Positions 46,559 through 55,615 of a stretch of 64,000 nt of DNA are shown here, piece after piece (the stretch's first letter is position 1; each line of letters opens with the position of its first letter). This DNA is from Actinomyces gerencseriae DSM 6844 (lineage in GTDB: Bacteria; Actinomycetota; Actinomycetes; Actinomycetales; Actinomycetaceae), in the NCBI RefSeq assembly GCF_000429265.1, contig NZ_AUBN01000003.1:186001-250000 (forward strand). The letters are read 5' to 3'. A program made the translations under genes and the position numbers. The notes beneath the pieces are model-generated. The model was not told the DNA's origin and ran no database searches. It worked only from the letters and a program-made list of their open reading frames with translations.

Positions 46559-47515
46559 TCACGCGCGGCGCACGCGCGGTCGGCGGGTCGCCTCGCGCAC
46601 GGCATCGGCCACGAAGATCGCGACCGCGATCCACACCAGCACCATGGCCGCCCAGCGGGCCGGCGGAATCTCCTCGTGGAACACCGCCCACGCCAGGATG
46701 AACTGGATGATCGGCGCGATGTACTGACTCATTCCCACCACGCTCAGCGGTACCCGGCGCGTCCCGGCCGCGAAGAGCAGCAGCGGCACTGCCGTGACCG
46801 GTCCGGCCACGATGAGCAGGGCCACCATCGACCAGCCCGTCTGCGGCCCCTGCCAGGCGGACTGGCCCCGCAGGGCCAGATGGCCCAGGTATCCCATCGC
46901 CACGGGGCAGACCATGGCGCTCTCCACCGTCAGGCCGGTCAGCGCATCGACTCGCGGCCCGATCCGCTTCTTGACCAGGCCGTACAGCCCGAACGAGAGG
47001 GCCAGGGCCAGGGAGATCCACGGCAGGGAGCCCTGCAGCGCCACCAGGAGCACCACGGCCGCGGTCGCCAGGCCGATCGAGACCCGGTGGACGGGGCGCA
47101 GCCGCTCGCGCAGCACCAGGGAGGCCAGGGCCACCGTCACCAGCGGGTTGATGAAGTAGCCCAGGGCCGCGTCGGCCGTCCGCGCGGTGTTGACGCCGTA
47201 GACGTAGATGAGCCAGTTGACCGAGACCAGCGCTCCCGAGACGGCCAGGGTTCCCAGCAGGCGGGGCGTGCGCAGCGCGCGGACCAGCTGCGACCAGCGG
47301 CGTCGTGCGGCGACGAGGAGCAGACAGGTCGCAAGGGTCCACACGATGCGATGGCCGATGATCTCCACGCTGCCCGCGTCCGCCAGCAGGTGGAAGTACA
47401 GGGGGAAGACGCCCCACAGGGTGTAGCACCCGACGACCAGGGCCATCCCGGTGCCGTCGAGCCCAGCGCCCTCCCGTCGCGGGGCGGGCACGGGCGCGTC
47501 GGGGGAGGAGTGCAT
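46559..47515 (-). CDS. rarD: RarD-type permease (EamA/DMT superfamily)
   Basis: A 318-residue membrane protein with ten hydrophobic segments in two EamA repeats. Family features of RarD are visible: YTLWGVFPLYFHLL, EIIGHRIVWTL, NWLIYVYGVNTARTADAALGYFINPL and MSQYIAPIIQFILAW. The transported compound is unknown (RarD is associated with chloramphenicol sensitivity in other species). The ATG at 47515 is preferred; an in-frame ATG at 47542 would add nine residues. The gene is inserted on the opposite strand between infB and rbfA. Confidence 0.88.
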   Translation of the reverse strand: MHSSPDAPVPAPRREGAGLDGTGMALVVGCYTLWGVFPLYFHLLADAGSVEIIGHRIVWTLATCLLLVAARRRWSQLVRALRTPRLLGTLAVSGALVSVNWLIYVYGVNTARTADAALGYFINPLVTVALASLVLRERLRPVHRVSIGLATAAVVLLVALQGSLPWISLALALSFGLYGLVKKRIGPRVDALTGLTVESAMVCPVAMGYLGHLALRGQSAWQGPQTGWSMVALLIVAGPVTAVPLLLFAAGTRRVPLSVVGMSQYIAPIIQFILAWAVFHEEIPPARWAAMVLVWIAVAIFVADAVREATRRPRVRRA

Positions 47516-47570
47516 GGTGCGGATCCGTTCGCAGTCGGACATCACGGCGGCACGGGACCGTCGCTCCGCG

Positions 47571-47577
47571 TAGCATA
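47571..47577. promoter_or_regulatory. Overlapping divergent -10 hexamers (rbfA and rarD)
   Basis: TAGCATA gives TAGCAT on the plus strand and TATGCT on the minus strand. Both match TANNNT. The leaders would be about 120 bases for rbfA and about 50 for rarD. Confidence 0.5.
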
Positions 47578-47702
47578 GTGCGGCGTGCTGCCGGGCATCG
47601 CAACGGCTCACGGAGCACAGTTCCTCCACACGCCCCCGCGTTCGCCCAGTCCGGAGGCCGCCCGCCATCAGATCCACGACCGTCCACCCCGAGGAGCCCG
47701 CC

Positions 47703-48191
47703 ATGGCCGACGCCGCCCGCGCCCGCAAGGTCGCCGACCGAATCCACCAGACCGTCGCCCGCCTCCTGCAGGGGCGGATCAAGGACCCGCGCCTGGGATT
47801 CGTCACCATCACCGACGTGCGCGTCACCGGCGACCTCCAGCAGGCGACGATCTTCTACACGGTCTACGGCAGTGACGAGGACCGCAGCGACAGCGCCGCC
47901 GCCCTGAGCTCGGCCAAGGGACTGATCCGCTCCGAGGTGGGCCGGGCACTCGGGATCCGCCTGACGCCGTCGCTGACCTTCCAGCTCGATGCCCTCCCCG
48001 CGCAGGCCAGGTCCTTCGACGACGCCCTGGCCCGGGCGCGCGCCAGGGATGAGGAGATCGCTCGCGCTCACGCCGGCGCCGCCCACGCCGGCGACGCCGA
48101 TCCGTACAGGCACGACAACGAGCCCGACGACGCCGGTCGGGCCGCCGGGGCGGAGGCGGACGCGACCGGAGCCGACGGGACGCGGGCGTGA
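47703..48191 (+). CDS. rbfA: Ribosome-binding factor A
   Basis: Cold-adaptation and 30S maturation factor. The 162-residue protein carries the RbfA KH-type domain: [46 protein letters not shown], and LRLTP-like [12 protein letters not shown]. The tail after residue 115 is acidic and variable, as in related species. The stop overlaps the truB start (GTGA). Confidence 0.95.
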   Translation: MADAARARKVADRIHQTVARLLQGRIKDPRLGFVTITDVRVTGDLQQATIFYTVYGSDEDRSDSAAALSSAKGLIRSEVGRALGIRLTPSLTFQLDALPAQARSFDDALARARARDEEIARAHAGAAHAGDADPYRHDNEPDDAGRAAGAEADATGADGTRA

Positions 48192-49300
48192 GGGCGACTC
48201 GCCCGGACGTGCCCCGGGGCGCCGCGACGGCCGGCGACGGCATCGTCCTGGTCGACAAGCTGGCGGGTCTGTCCAGCCACGACGTCGTCGCCCTCACCCG
48301 CCGCCTGGCCGCCACGCGCAAGGTGGGTCACGCCGGCACTCTCGACCCCATGGCCACCGGCCTGCTGGTCCTGGGCGTCGGCCGCGCCACGCGCCTGCTG
48401 ACCTACCTCGTCGGCGCCGACAAGACCTACGAGGCCACCGTGCGCCTGGGGCAGGAGACCACCACCGAGGACGCCGAGGGCGGGGTCACCACCGCTCGGG
48501 GCTGCCGGATCGACGACCTGCCCGCCGCCCGTCTCGACGAGGCGTTGGACCGCCTGACCGGTCCGATCCAGCAGGTGCCCAGCGCCGTGTCCGCCATCAG
48601 GGTCGACGGCATGCGCTCCTACGAGCGGGTGCGCCGCGGTCAGGACGTCGAGCTGGCGGCCAGATCCGTCACCATCCACGCGCTGGAGCTGCGCGGCCGC
48701 CCGCGTGCCGCTGCGGCCGTGAACGGCAACGGGACGGCGGGAGCCGCCGGTGCGGCCGGCTCCGTCGGCTCCGTCGGTGCAGCCGATACGGTCGAGGTCG
48801 TCGATATCGACCTGCGCGTGGCCTGCTCCTCGGGGACCTACGTGCGCGCCCTCGCCAGGGACCTGGGCGCCGCCCTGGGATGCGGGGCGCACCTGACGGC
48901 CCTCAGGCGCACCCGGGTCGGCCCCTTCGGCGTCGACGAGGCCGCCACTCTCGGCGCGCTGAGCGCCCGGGTGGAGTCCGACGCCGCTGCCGCCCGGCCG
49001 CGAGGACTGAGCGTGCTGCCCGTGCCGACGGCGGCGCGCCGGTGCTTCGAGGCGGTGGAGCTCACCGGGTCGGAGGCGCGCGCCCTCGGCCACGGCCAGT
49101 TCCTGCCGGCATCCCTCCTGGACCGGGCCCGAGCCCCCGAGCACCCCATCGTTCCCACGGCCGCGGTCCCGGCGGGATCGGCGACCCCGGCGGGCCGGCG
49201 GAGGGTGACCGCCGGGTTCGCCCCGGACGGCGCCGTCGTGGCGCTGCTGGCCCGCGAAGGCGCCCGTGCCCGCCCCGTGCTGGTGCTGGCCCCGGCATGA
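48188..49300 (+). CDS. truB: tRNA pseudouridine(55) synthase TruB
   Basis: Makes pseudouridine 55 in the T-loop of tRNAs. The 370-residue protein has [15 protein letters not shown], the catalytic Asp53 in [28 protein letters not shown] and [14 protein letters not shown]. An Ala/Gly-rich insert (residues about 175-200) precedes the last motif, and an extra C-terminal domain of actinobacterial type follows. The GTG start shares four bases with the rbfA stop. Confidence 0.95.
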   Translation: MRATRPDVPRGAATAGDGIVLVDKLAGLSSHDVVALTRRLAATRKVGHAGTLDPMATGLLVLGVGRATRLLTYLVGADKTYEATVRLGQETTTEDAEGGVTTARGCRIDDLPAARLDEALDRLTGPIQQVPSAVSAIRVDGMRSYERVRRGQDVELAARSVTIHALELRGRPRAAAAVNGNGTAGAAGAAGSVGSVGAADTVEVVDIDLRVACSSGTYVRALARDLGAALGCGAHLTALRRTRVGPFGVDEAATLGALSARVESDAAAARPRGLSVLPVPTAARRCFEAVELTGSEARALGHGQFLPASLLDRARAPEHPIVPTAAVPAGSATPAGRRRVTAGFAPDGAVVALLAREGARARPVLVLAPA

Positions 49301-49404
49301 GCGGAGAATCCGGCTCGACGACGACCTCGGGACGGATGACGGCCGCCGATGCCGGGCCCGGAGGCGTCGCGCTCGCCGTGCTCGCTGCGCGCCCGAGTCG
49401 GTGC

Positions 49405-49434
49405 GGGAGGCCCGGGGAGCCGCCGGGGCCTCCC
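49405..49434. terminator. Hairpin between truB and the ABC operon
   Basis: GGGAGGCCCGG (49405-49415) pairs with CCGGGGCCTCCC (49423-49434) with one bulged base. It lies between two convergent genes and could stop transcription from both sides. Confidence 0.55.
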
Positions 49435-49484
49435 GGGGTCGTCCGACGGGGTCGGGCCCGCGGCGGCTCCGGAGTTGGTGCCGG

Positions 49485-50273
49485 TCACACGGAGCGGCGT
49501 TGCAGGGCCTCCGAGACGGTGGACAGGCGCTGTGCGGCCCGGGCCTCCTCGTACTCGCCCAGCGCCAAGTCCTCGGCGATGGATCCGTCGACGAGCACCA
49601 GCACCCGGTCCGCCCGGGTCGCCACCCGGGCGTCGTGGGTGACCATGACGAGGGTCGTTCCCGAGGCGTGCACCTGGCCGAGCAGATCGAGGATCTGCTG
49701 CGCGGTGGCCGAGTTGAGCGCCCCGGTGGGCTCGTCGGCGAAGACGATCCCGGGGTCGTTGATGAGCGCCCGGCAGATGCCGGCCCGCTGCAGCTGGCCC
49801 CCGGAGACCTCGGTGACGCCGTTGTCGGCCAGGTCCGCGATCCCCATGCGCTCCATGAGGCTCCGGCCCCGCGCCGTGATCTCCGGGCGCGGGCGCAGCC
49901 CGGCCAGGTAGCCCGGCAGGACGATGTTGTCCAGCAGGCACAGGGTGGGCATCAGGTGAGCCTGCTGGAAGACGAAGCCGAAGCGCGTCAGCCGCAGCGC
50001 CGCCAGCTCCTTCTCGCTCAGGGCGGTGACGTCGGTGTCGCCCAGGAGGATCGAGCCGGCGCTGGGGCGGTCCATGCCGCTCAGGCAGTGCAGGAGGGTG
50101 GACTTCCCGGATCCGGAGGGCCCCATGATCGCGACGAACTGTCCCCGCTCGATGTCCAGGTCGAGGCTCTCCAGGACGGGGGAGCGGTAGCTCTTCGACA
50201 GGCCTCTGGCGCACAGCGCCGGGGGCGTGGATCCGCTCCTCGTCATGGTGCTCGACGGGGTCGAGGTGTGCAT
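49485..50273 (-). CDS. ABC transporter ATP-binding protein (MacB/LolD type)
   Basis: A 262-residue ATPase with Walker A IMGPSGSGKSTLLHCLSGMD, Q-loop FVFQQAHLMPTLCLLDNIVLPGYL, signature VSGGQLQRAGICRALI, Walker B IVFADEPTGALNS and the switch His in VMVTHDARV. This subtype pairs with FtsX-like permeases and is common in antimicrobial-peptide or lipoprotein export. GAGGAAAG lies about 7 bases before the ATG at 50273, 11 bases after the permease stop. Confidence 0.93.
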   Translation of the reverse strand: MHTSTPSSTMTRSGSTPPALCARGLSKSYRSPVLESLDLDIERGQFVAIMGPSGSGKSTLLHCLSGMDRPSAGSILLGDTDVTALSEKELAALRLTRFGFVFQQAHLMPTLCLLDNIVLPGYLAGLRPRPEITARGRSLMERMGIADLADNGVTEVSGGQLQRAGICRALINDPGIVFADEPTGALNSATAQQILDLLGQVHASGTTLVMVTHDARVATRADRVLVLVDGSIAEDLALGEYEEARAAQRLSTVSEALQRRSV

Positions 50274-50284
50274 GTGATCTTTCC

Positions 50285-52603
50285 TCATTCGCTGGTCGGG
50301 GTCGTGGACAGGGGCATGGCGCGCAGACGTCTGAGGGCCAGGGCGACGGCGCCGGTGACGGTGGCCAGCAGTGCTCCTGGCAGGATCACTCCCACCAGCC
50401 ACGGGTCGGGGAGGAGCTGGAGGTCGGGCGCTCCCCGGGTGGCCATGACCGCCCCGATCGCGGACTGCCCCACCGTGAAGGTTCCCAGGAGCCCCAGCGC
50501 GACTCCCGTCAGGGCGAGCGCGCCGAAACGGACGAGGTACTGGCCCGCGATGGCGCGTCCGGTGCAGCCCAAGGCCCGCAGCACCCCCACCTGGAGTCTC
50601 TCCCGGGACAGGATCAGGACGGTGAACAGGATTGTGATGAGGAAGGACAGCCCCAGCGCGATGGCGCAGGCCATGATGGTGATGAGACGGACCTGGGAGC
50701 CGGTGGCCCCGAAGAACTGGGAGGCGTACTCGTTCATGCCGATCGCCTGGACTCCCGCGAACTCCTGGCTCAGGTCGTGGGCGACGACGTCGGCCTGGTC
50801 CTCGCTGTGCACATCGGCGTAGATGATCTGCCACAGCGCCGGGGCGCCGTCGTCGAAAGTGGCCTTGGCGGTCAGCCCGTTGTTGGTGATGTCCTGGTAG
50901 ACGCCCGTGACCGTGAGGTCCCTGTTCCCCTGCGCCGTCTGCACGGTGACGGTGGAGCCCTCCTCGGCGCCGACGGCCCGGGCCTGGCTGTAGGACAGGG
51001 AGACCTCGTCGTCGGAGGCGGGGCCATGACCGGAGATGTACCTCATGGGGAAGGCCTCGTGGTCGCCGATGTCGATGAGCACCGTCTCCCACGTGCCGCT
51101 GCTCGTGGCCATCTTGTAGTTGCGGCGCAGCACGGTGGCGTGCCGGCTGACACGGGGGTCGGAGTCGACCGCCCTCTCCACGGCGGCCAGGTCCTGGACC
51201 CCGGTGCGCACGTCGATGCGCAGATCAGCCTGGCCGACGCCCAGGTAGGTGGCGATCTGCGGGTCGCTCAAGGTGGTGGAGACGTTGGCCGGCAGCACCA
51301 TGGTGACGGTGCACAGCGCCAGGACGCCCAGCAGCAGCGCGTTGGAGGGGCGCAGGGCCTCGCGCGCCCCGAGCCACACCTGGACCGGGAGCCGGCGCAC
51401 ACCGGTCAGCCGCCACCGCCGGCGGCGCGGGCGCAGAGTCCCGCTGGTCCCGCTGCGCAGGGCCTCGATCGCCGAGATGCGCCCGATGCGCCGCAGGGAG
51501 GCCCACGTGGAGGCGATGACGGCCGCGGCCAGCACCAGGACCGTCAGGACGGGCAGTCCCAGGCTCCAGACGGTGGTGGGGGGTGAGCCCAGGTAGAGCG
51601 TCGTCGGCGCCTCCAGCGCCGCTGCCAGCGGCTGTCCCGCCGCGTAGCCCACGACGGCGCCCACCGCTGACAGCGCCAGGTACTTGAGCACGTAGAGGCG
51701 GCGTATCCGGCTCTGCGGGGCGCCGATGGCCTTGAGCACCGCGATCTGGGCCAGGTCCGTCTCGATGGCCGCCAGCACCGTGTAGCGCAGGGCGAGCATG
51801 GCGACGACCGCGAGGACGACCGCGACGATGAGGGCGACGGCCACGATGAGCATGGCGTTCAGGGAATTCATGAACTGGATCATCGAGGCGCTGACGTTGA
51901 TGCCGTTGCTGGGCAGGCCCGCCTCCTTGTAGTCGTCGATGACGGCGCCGGGACGGGCGGAGTCGGCCAGGGCGAATTCGATGAGGTACTCGGGCTCGGT
52001 GATCTGCTGCTCCAGGGCGGAGAAGTCCTCGGGGCTGATCACCAGGCGCTTGGAGGGGATGATGGCGGCGTTCATCTGCGCGTCCCGCATGAAGCCCGCC
52101 ACCGTCAGCTCGGTCCTCGTCCCCCCGGCGCTCACGGTGACCGCGTCCCCGACGTCCGCCGCTCCGATGGCCCGGTAGTGGATCGGCAGGAACACCTCGC
52201 CCGGTCCCGGGTGGACCGGGTCGCCGTTGTCATCCAGCAGCAGGTCGAGGTGCTCGGGGGAGGTGACGAAGGCGGGCTCGCTGTAGGAGTCGGACTGGAC
52301 GACTCCGTTGATCGAGAGCTCCTGGCGCGGTACCGGCAGAGTCTTGATGACCTCGTGATCGGTGACGTCGTCGCGCGCGGCGGCCCACCGGTCGATGGCT
52401 CCGCGATCGACCTGCCCGGTGTGCATCTGGACCAGGTCCGGCAGCTCGGCCCGCGTGGAGAGCCGGCTGGTCGCCGACAGGCTGTCCACGATGAGGGAGG
52501 TGCCGGCCGACATCAGCGTGGCGGCCAGTGCGACGAGGGCGGTCAGGGTGGCGGCGACGACGGCGCCGCGCGCCAGGTCGGCCCTGAGGAGTCGAGTCAG
52601 CAC
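50285..52603 (-). CDS. ABC transporter permease, FtsX type
   Basis: A 772-residue permease with the duplicated FtsX plan: an N-terminal membrane segment, a large extracytoplasmic domain (about 40-235), three membrane segments, a central hydrophobic linker, a second large outer domain (about 450-640) and three C-terminal segments. FtsX signatures include IAVLKAIGAPQSRIRRLYVLKYLAL and VGVLRALGCTGRAIAGQYLVRFGAL. The GTG start overlaps the MFS stop by 7 bases. The substrate is unknown; the subtype exports peptides, macrolides or lipoproteins in characterised cases. Confidence 0.9.
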   Translation of the reverse strand: MLTRLLRADLARGAVVAATLTALVALAATLMSAGTSLIVDSLSATSRLSTRAELPDLVQMHTGQVDRGAIDRWAAARDDVTDHEVIKTLPVPRQELSINGVVQSDSYSEPAFVTSPEHLDLLLDDNGDPVHPGPGEVFLPIHYRAIGAADVGDAVTVSAGGTRTELTVAGFMRDAQMNAAIIPSKRLVISPEDFSALEQQITEPEYLIEFALADSARPGAVIDDYKEAGLPSNGINVSASMIQFMNSLNAMLIVAVALIVAVVLAVVAMLALRYTVLAAIETDLAQIAVLKAIGAPQSRIRRLYVLKYLALSAVGAVVGYAAGQPLAAALEAPTTLYLGSPPTTVWSLGLPVLTVLVLAAAVIASTWASLRRIGRISAIEALRSGTSGTLRPRRRRWRLTGVRRLPVQVWLGAREALRPSNALLLGVLALCTVTMVLPANVSTTLSDPQIATYLGVGQADLRIDVRTGVQDLAAVERAVDSDPRVSRHATVLRRNYKMATSSGTWETVLIDIGDHEAFPMRYISGHGPASDDEVSLSYSQARAVGAEEGSTVTVQTAQGNRDLTVTGVYQDITNNGLTAKATFDDGAPALWQIIYADVHSEDQADVVAHDLSQEFAGVQAIGMNEYASQFFGATGSQVRLITIMACAIALGLSFLITILFTVLILSRERLQVGVLRALGCTGRAIAGQYLVRFGALALTGVALGLLGTFTVGQSAIGAVMATRGAPDLQLLPDPWLVGVILPGALLATVTGAVALALRRLRAMPLSTTPTSE

Positions 52604-53985
52604 GGGACGGCCCTCGCGGTCGACCGTGTCGCGCGCCCCGTTCGCTCCGCCCGCTCCGCAAGCGCTGCTGACCGGGGACCACTCGTCCCGGTCCGGGTCT
52701 CCGCCTGCGGGGATTCCCGTCCACCGGCGGGGGAGGGAGGGGTCAAGGACCGGCGCCGCGAGTGGATGACGGCGGCCAGTCCGATGGTGACCAGGCCCGC
52801 CAGGGCCACCAGCAGAGCCGCGCCGCGCCCCGTCCCGGTGCCCATGACCGCTCCCAGGCCGTGGGCCAGCGCGCCGTCGGACGTCAGGAGCGGCTGGAGG
52901 ACGCGGTCGGCCAGGGGCCCGGCGCTCACATAGGCGACGACGTACCCCAGCTGGGAGATGAGGCTGATCGTCCCCCAGGCCCGGGCCTGATAGTCCCCGT
53001 CCACGCTCATGCGCACCAGGGTCTCGGCTCCGGCGTTGCACAGGGCCAGGCTGGCGAAGACGGCGAATCCCGTGACCGCGGCCCACCAGGGCCATACGCG
53101 CAGGGCCAGGAGCACCATGGCCGCGCCCGCGCCCGCCGTCCCCAGGGTCAGCAGCGTCGTGGGGCGCAGGCGCGCCAGGGCGGTCACCAGGCCGGCGCCG
53201 GCCAGGATGCCGGTGGCCGCCGCGGTCTCCACCTGGCCCATGGTGGTCGTGCCCACGTGGGGGAGCAGGATCGGCTTGAGCAGCACCTGCAGCGTGCCGA
53301 TGGTCAGGGTCACGAAGGTCATGAGGGCCACGAGACCTCTCACGCCGGGACGCGCCGTGACGGCGCGCCAGCCGCCCAGGAGATGGTCGGCCGGGGAGGC
53401 GGCGCCCCGCTCGCCGGCGCTCCGGCGCCCGACGGCGCGCATGACGATGATCGAGCAGGTCACGGTCACCAGGCAGGTGGAGGCGTCCAGGGCCAAAAGG
53501 CCCCGCAGTCCCACCAGGGACAGCAGAAGACCGGCCAGCAGCGGGGACAGCAGGTAGCGTGCGGAGGAGGCGGCCTGCAGCATGCCGGCGCTGCGCAGGT
53601 AGTCCTCCTCATCGACCAGGTCGGTGACGGAGGCGCGCAGCGCGGGCTCGGTCAGGGCCGCCAGGCAGGAGGAGGCCGCCACGCCCGCCAGGATGTGAGC
53701 GAGCCGGGGCGAGGGCGTGCTCAGCACCAGGATGATGGCGACCAGCCCGAGCACGGATCCGCCGTCGCCGATGATCATCATGAGCCTGCGGTCGAAGTGG
53801 TCCGCCAGGGCTCCGGCCACCGGGGCCAGGAGGATGATCGGGGCGAAGGCGCACAGCTGGACCAGGGCCACGGCTGAGGCCGTCCCGTAGGCGGAGTAGG
53901 CGAAGACGGCCAGGCCGAAGGCGGTCAGCCCGCTGCCCACGGAGTTGACGAGCGTGCCGATCAGCAGCAGGTGGAGGTGCTTCAT
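52597..53985 (-). CDS. MFS transporter
   Basis: A 462-residue membrane protein with about 12 segments. The MFS loop 2-3 motif appears as GALADHFDRRLMMIIGD. The last 60 residues are a hydrophilic Arg/Ser-rich tail. It resembles MFS exporters found with ABC systems in Gram-positive bacteria, but no substrate is visible. Its ATG overlaps the stop of a 59-codon frame upstream and its stop overlaps the FtsX-type permease, so the three transport genes are one operon. Confidence 0.88.
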   Translation of the reverse strand: MKHLHLLLIGTLVNSVGSGLTAFGLAVFAYSAYGTASAVALVQLCAFAPIILLAPVAGALADHFDRRLMMIIGDGGSVLGLVAIILVLSTPSPRLAHILAGVAASSCLAALTEPALRASVTDLVDEEDYLRSAGMLQAASSARYLLSPLLAGLLLSLVGLRGLLALDASTCLVTVTCSIIVMRAVGRRSAGERGAASPADHLLGGWRAVTARPGVRGLVALMTFVTLTIGTLQVLLKPILLPHVGTTTMGQVETAAATGILAGAGLVTALARLRPTTLLTLGTAGAGAAMVLLALRVWPWWAAVTGFAVFASLALCNAGAETLVRMSVDGDYQARAWGTISLISQLGYVVAYVSAGPLADRVLQPLLTSDGALAHGLGAVMGTGTGRGAALLVALAGLVTIGLAAVIHSRRRSLTPPSPAGGRESPQAETRTGTSGPRSAALAERAERTGRATRSTARAVPC

Positions 53986-54161
53986 CGCTCACCGCCTCGG
54001 GGCGACGTCGCAGGACCGGACGCGAGTCCCGGTGGGGTCTGGGCGACGTGCGCGGCAGCGGCGCGGCGCGCCGTCCGATCCGCCTCGCCGGTGACGACGC
54101 GGTCCTCCGAAGGCGATCCGGCGGGTCGCCGGGGAACTGGTGTGCGTGTGTTGGGGGCCAT
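53982..54161 (-). CDS. Possible 59-residue protein upstream of the MFS gene
   Basis: An open frame starting ATG at 54161 and ending with TGA overlapping the MFS start (ATGA). GAGGAG lies only two bases before the ATG, closer than usual. The product (MAPNTRTPVPRRPAG...) is Ala/Arg/Pro-rich, with no signal peptide or known motif. It could be a leader peptide coupling translation to the MFS gene, or simply an untranslated leader. Confidence 0.3.
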   Translation of the reverse strand: MAPNTRTPVPRRPAGSPSEDRVVTGEADRTARRAAAAHVAQTPPGLASGPATSPRGGER

Positions 54162-54258
54162 GGCTCCTCGCGATGTGTCGAGCGGGCCCGTGCCGGGCTC
54201 CGGGGTGGATGGGCTGATGGACGCCGAGAGGCGGACGGGGCGATATGGGACATGACCC

Positions 54259-54273
54259 GACCGACCGTCGGTC
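54259..54273. promoter_or_regulatory. 15-bp palindromic operator candidate for the MFS/ABC operon
   Basis: GACCGAC-C-GTCGGTC is a perfect 7-1-7 inverted repeat flanked by CTAG, a form often bound by TetR-family repressors. A minus-strand -10 (TACCCT at 54280-54285) would place the transcription start of the export operon inside the palindrome. No TetR gene lies in the window. Confidence 0.5.
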
Positions 54274-54279
54274 TAGTTC

Positions 54280-54290
54280 GAGGGTAGCCT
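54280..54290. promoter_or_regulatory. Divergent -10 candidates upstream of the MFS operon and ribF
   Basis: TACCCT on the minus strand (54280-54285) and TAGCCT on the plus strand (54285-54290) overlap by one base. The plus-strand element is far (240 bases) from ribF, which has a closer candidate. Confidence 0.4.
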
Positions 54291-54465
54291 CCTCCGCCGA
54301 GGGCGGTCAACCCGGACGCCCCGGGCCCCCGGTCGGGCGCCGCCCGGCTCGACCGGGACGAGGGGGGAGGGACCCGCGGGCGGCTCGCACCCCGGTGATG
54401 CCGTCGCCGCTGATCCGTTGCGAGAGGGACCCGCGGGCGGCGGCTCGCGCGGCGCGGTCCGCTCG

Positions 54466-54474
54466 TGGCAGTGT
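54466..54474 (+). promoter_or_regulatory. Candidate extended -10 promoter for ribF
   Basis: TGG-CAGTGT, followed by TTG, closely matches the rpsO candidate TGG-TAGTGT-TG. It lies about 58 bases before the ribF start. Confidence 0.5.
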
Positions 54475-54531
54475 TGACCCGCAAGATCGGTGGTCGTTCC
54501 GCCGAGTGGATCGAGAACAGGATTGCCCGCA

Positions 54532-55578
54532 GTGGAGGTCTGGTACGGCGCCGAGCAGGTGCCCGCGAGTCTGAGTGCGCCTGGTGGGCCGGGCAGCGTG
54601 GTGACCATCGGCGTCTTCGACGGCGTGCACCGCGGGCATCAGGCGATCCTGAGCCGGGTTGTCGAGCGGGCCCGCCGGGCGGGGGGCGCCGGGCCGTTGG
54701 CGGTGGCCGTGACCTTCGACCCGCACCCGGTGCTGGTTCACCACCCCGAGGCCCACCTGCCCATGGTCGCCTCCCTGGCGGACCGGCTCACGGCCCTGGC
54801 GGCCACCGGCCTGGACGCCGTCCTCGTGATCCCCTACACCCTCGACTTCGCCGACCAGGGCCCCGAGGAGTTCGTGCGCACCTGGCTCGAGGAGCTGCTC
54901 GGGGCGCGGGCGGTCGTCGTGGGCGACGACGTGCGCTTCGGGCGCGGTAATAGCGGTGATGCGGCGAGACTGGGGCGGATAGGTCGTGCCGACGGCCTGG
55001 CCGTGGAGATCGTCGCCGACGTGCGCTCCCCCTCGGGGCGCCGCTGGTCGTCCACCTGGGTGCGCGAGCTCCTCAGGGCGGGTGACATGCGCGGGGCCGC
55101 CGAGGTCCTGGGGCGCACCCATCGTCTGCGCGGCACCGTCGTCCACGGGCTGCGGCGCGGTCGCGAGCTGGGCTTCCCCACGGCCAATCTCGACGCCGCC
55201 AGTGCGGGCGTGGTCCCGCCCGACGGCGTCTACGCCGGATGGCTCGTGCGCTCGTCCGGCGCCGGGGCCCTCTCCGACCCGCGGGACCGCGCGCCGCGCG
55301 AGGAGCGGTTGCCGGCCGCGATCTCCATCGGCACCAACCCGACTTTCGACGACGTCCCCCAGCGCACCGTCGAGGCGCACGTGCTGGGGCGCGGCGATCT
55401 CGACCTGTACGGGGAGGTCGTCGCCATCGAGCTCGTCGAGCTGCTGCGCCCCATGCTCGCCTTCGACGGCCTGGAGCCGCTGCTGGTCCAGATGCGCCAG
55501 GACGTCATCGACACCGCTCACGTCCTGGCCGTCCCGGTTCCCGAGCCGATCCGCCCGGAGGACGTCACGGCCGGCTGA
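54532..55578 (+). CDS. ribF: Bifunctional riboflavin kinase/FAD synthetase
   Basis: Makes FMN and FAD from riboflavin. The 348-residue protein has the nucleotidyltransferase start SVVTIGVFDGVHRGHQAIL, VTFDPHPV, VVVGDDVRFGRGNSGD and STWVRELLRAGD, followed by the kinase domain with RGRELGFPTANLD, PPDGVYAGWL and the SIGTNPTFDD loop. A 15-residue insert lies before that loop. The GTG at 54532 gives the usual short N-terminus; TTG 54523 is possible. Confidence 0.95.
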   Translation: MEVWYGAEQVPASLSAPGGPGSVVTIGVFDGVHRGHQAILSRVVERARRAGGAGPLAVAVTFDPHPVLVHHPEAHLPMVASLADRLTALAATGLDAVLVIPYTLDFADQGPEEFVRTWLEELLGARAVVVGDDVRFGRGNSGDAARLGRIGRADGLAVEIVADVRSPSGRRWSSTWVRELLRAGDMRGAAEVLGRTHRLRGTVVHGLRRGRELGFPTANLDAASAGVVPPDGVYAGWLVRSSGAGALSDPRDRAPREERLPAAISIGTNPTFDDVPQRTVEAHVLGRGDLDLYGEVVAIELVELLRPMLAFDGLEPLLVQMRQDVIDTAHVLAVPVPEPIRPEDVTAG

Positions 55579-55588
55579 TGGGGCCGGC

Positions 55589-55604
55589 CGACCGAGAGCG
55601 GTCG
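55589..55604. terminator. Short hairpin between ribF and the esterase gene
   Basis: CGACCG-AGAG-CGGTCG lies in a 37-base gap between convergent genes, suited to act on both strands. The stem is short. Confidence 0.5.
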
Positions 55605-55615
55605 TCAGCCCGTCG

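Noticed and set aside
47585-47875. A GTG-started frame just after the shared -10 as a separate leaderless gene before rbfA
   Set aside because: It overlaps rbfA in another frame, its product is Arg/Pro/His-rich, and the rbfA ATG at 47703 has the family N-terminus.
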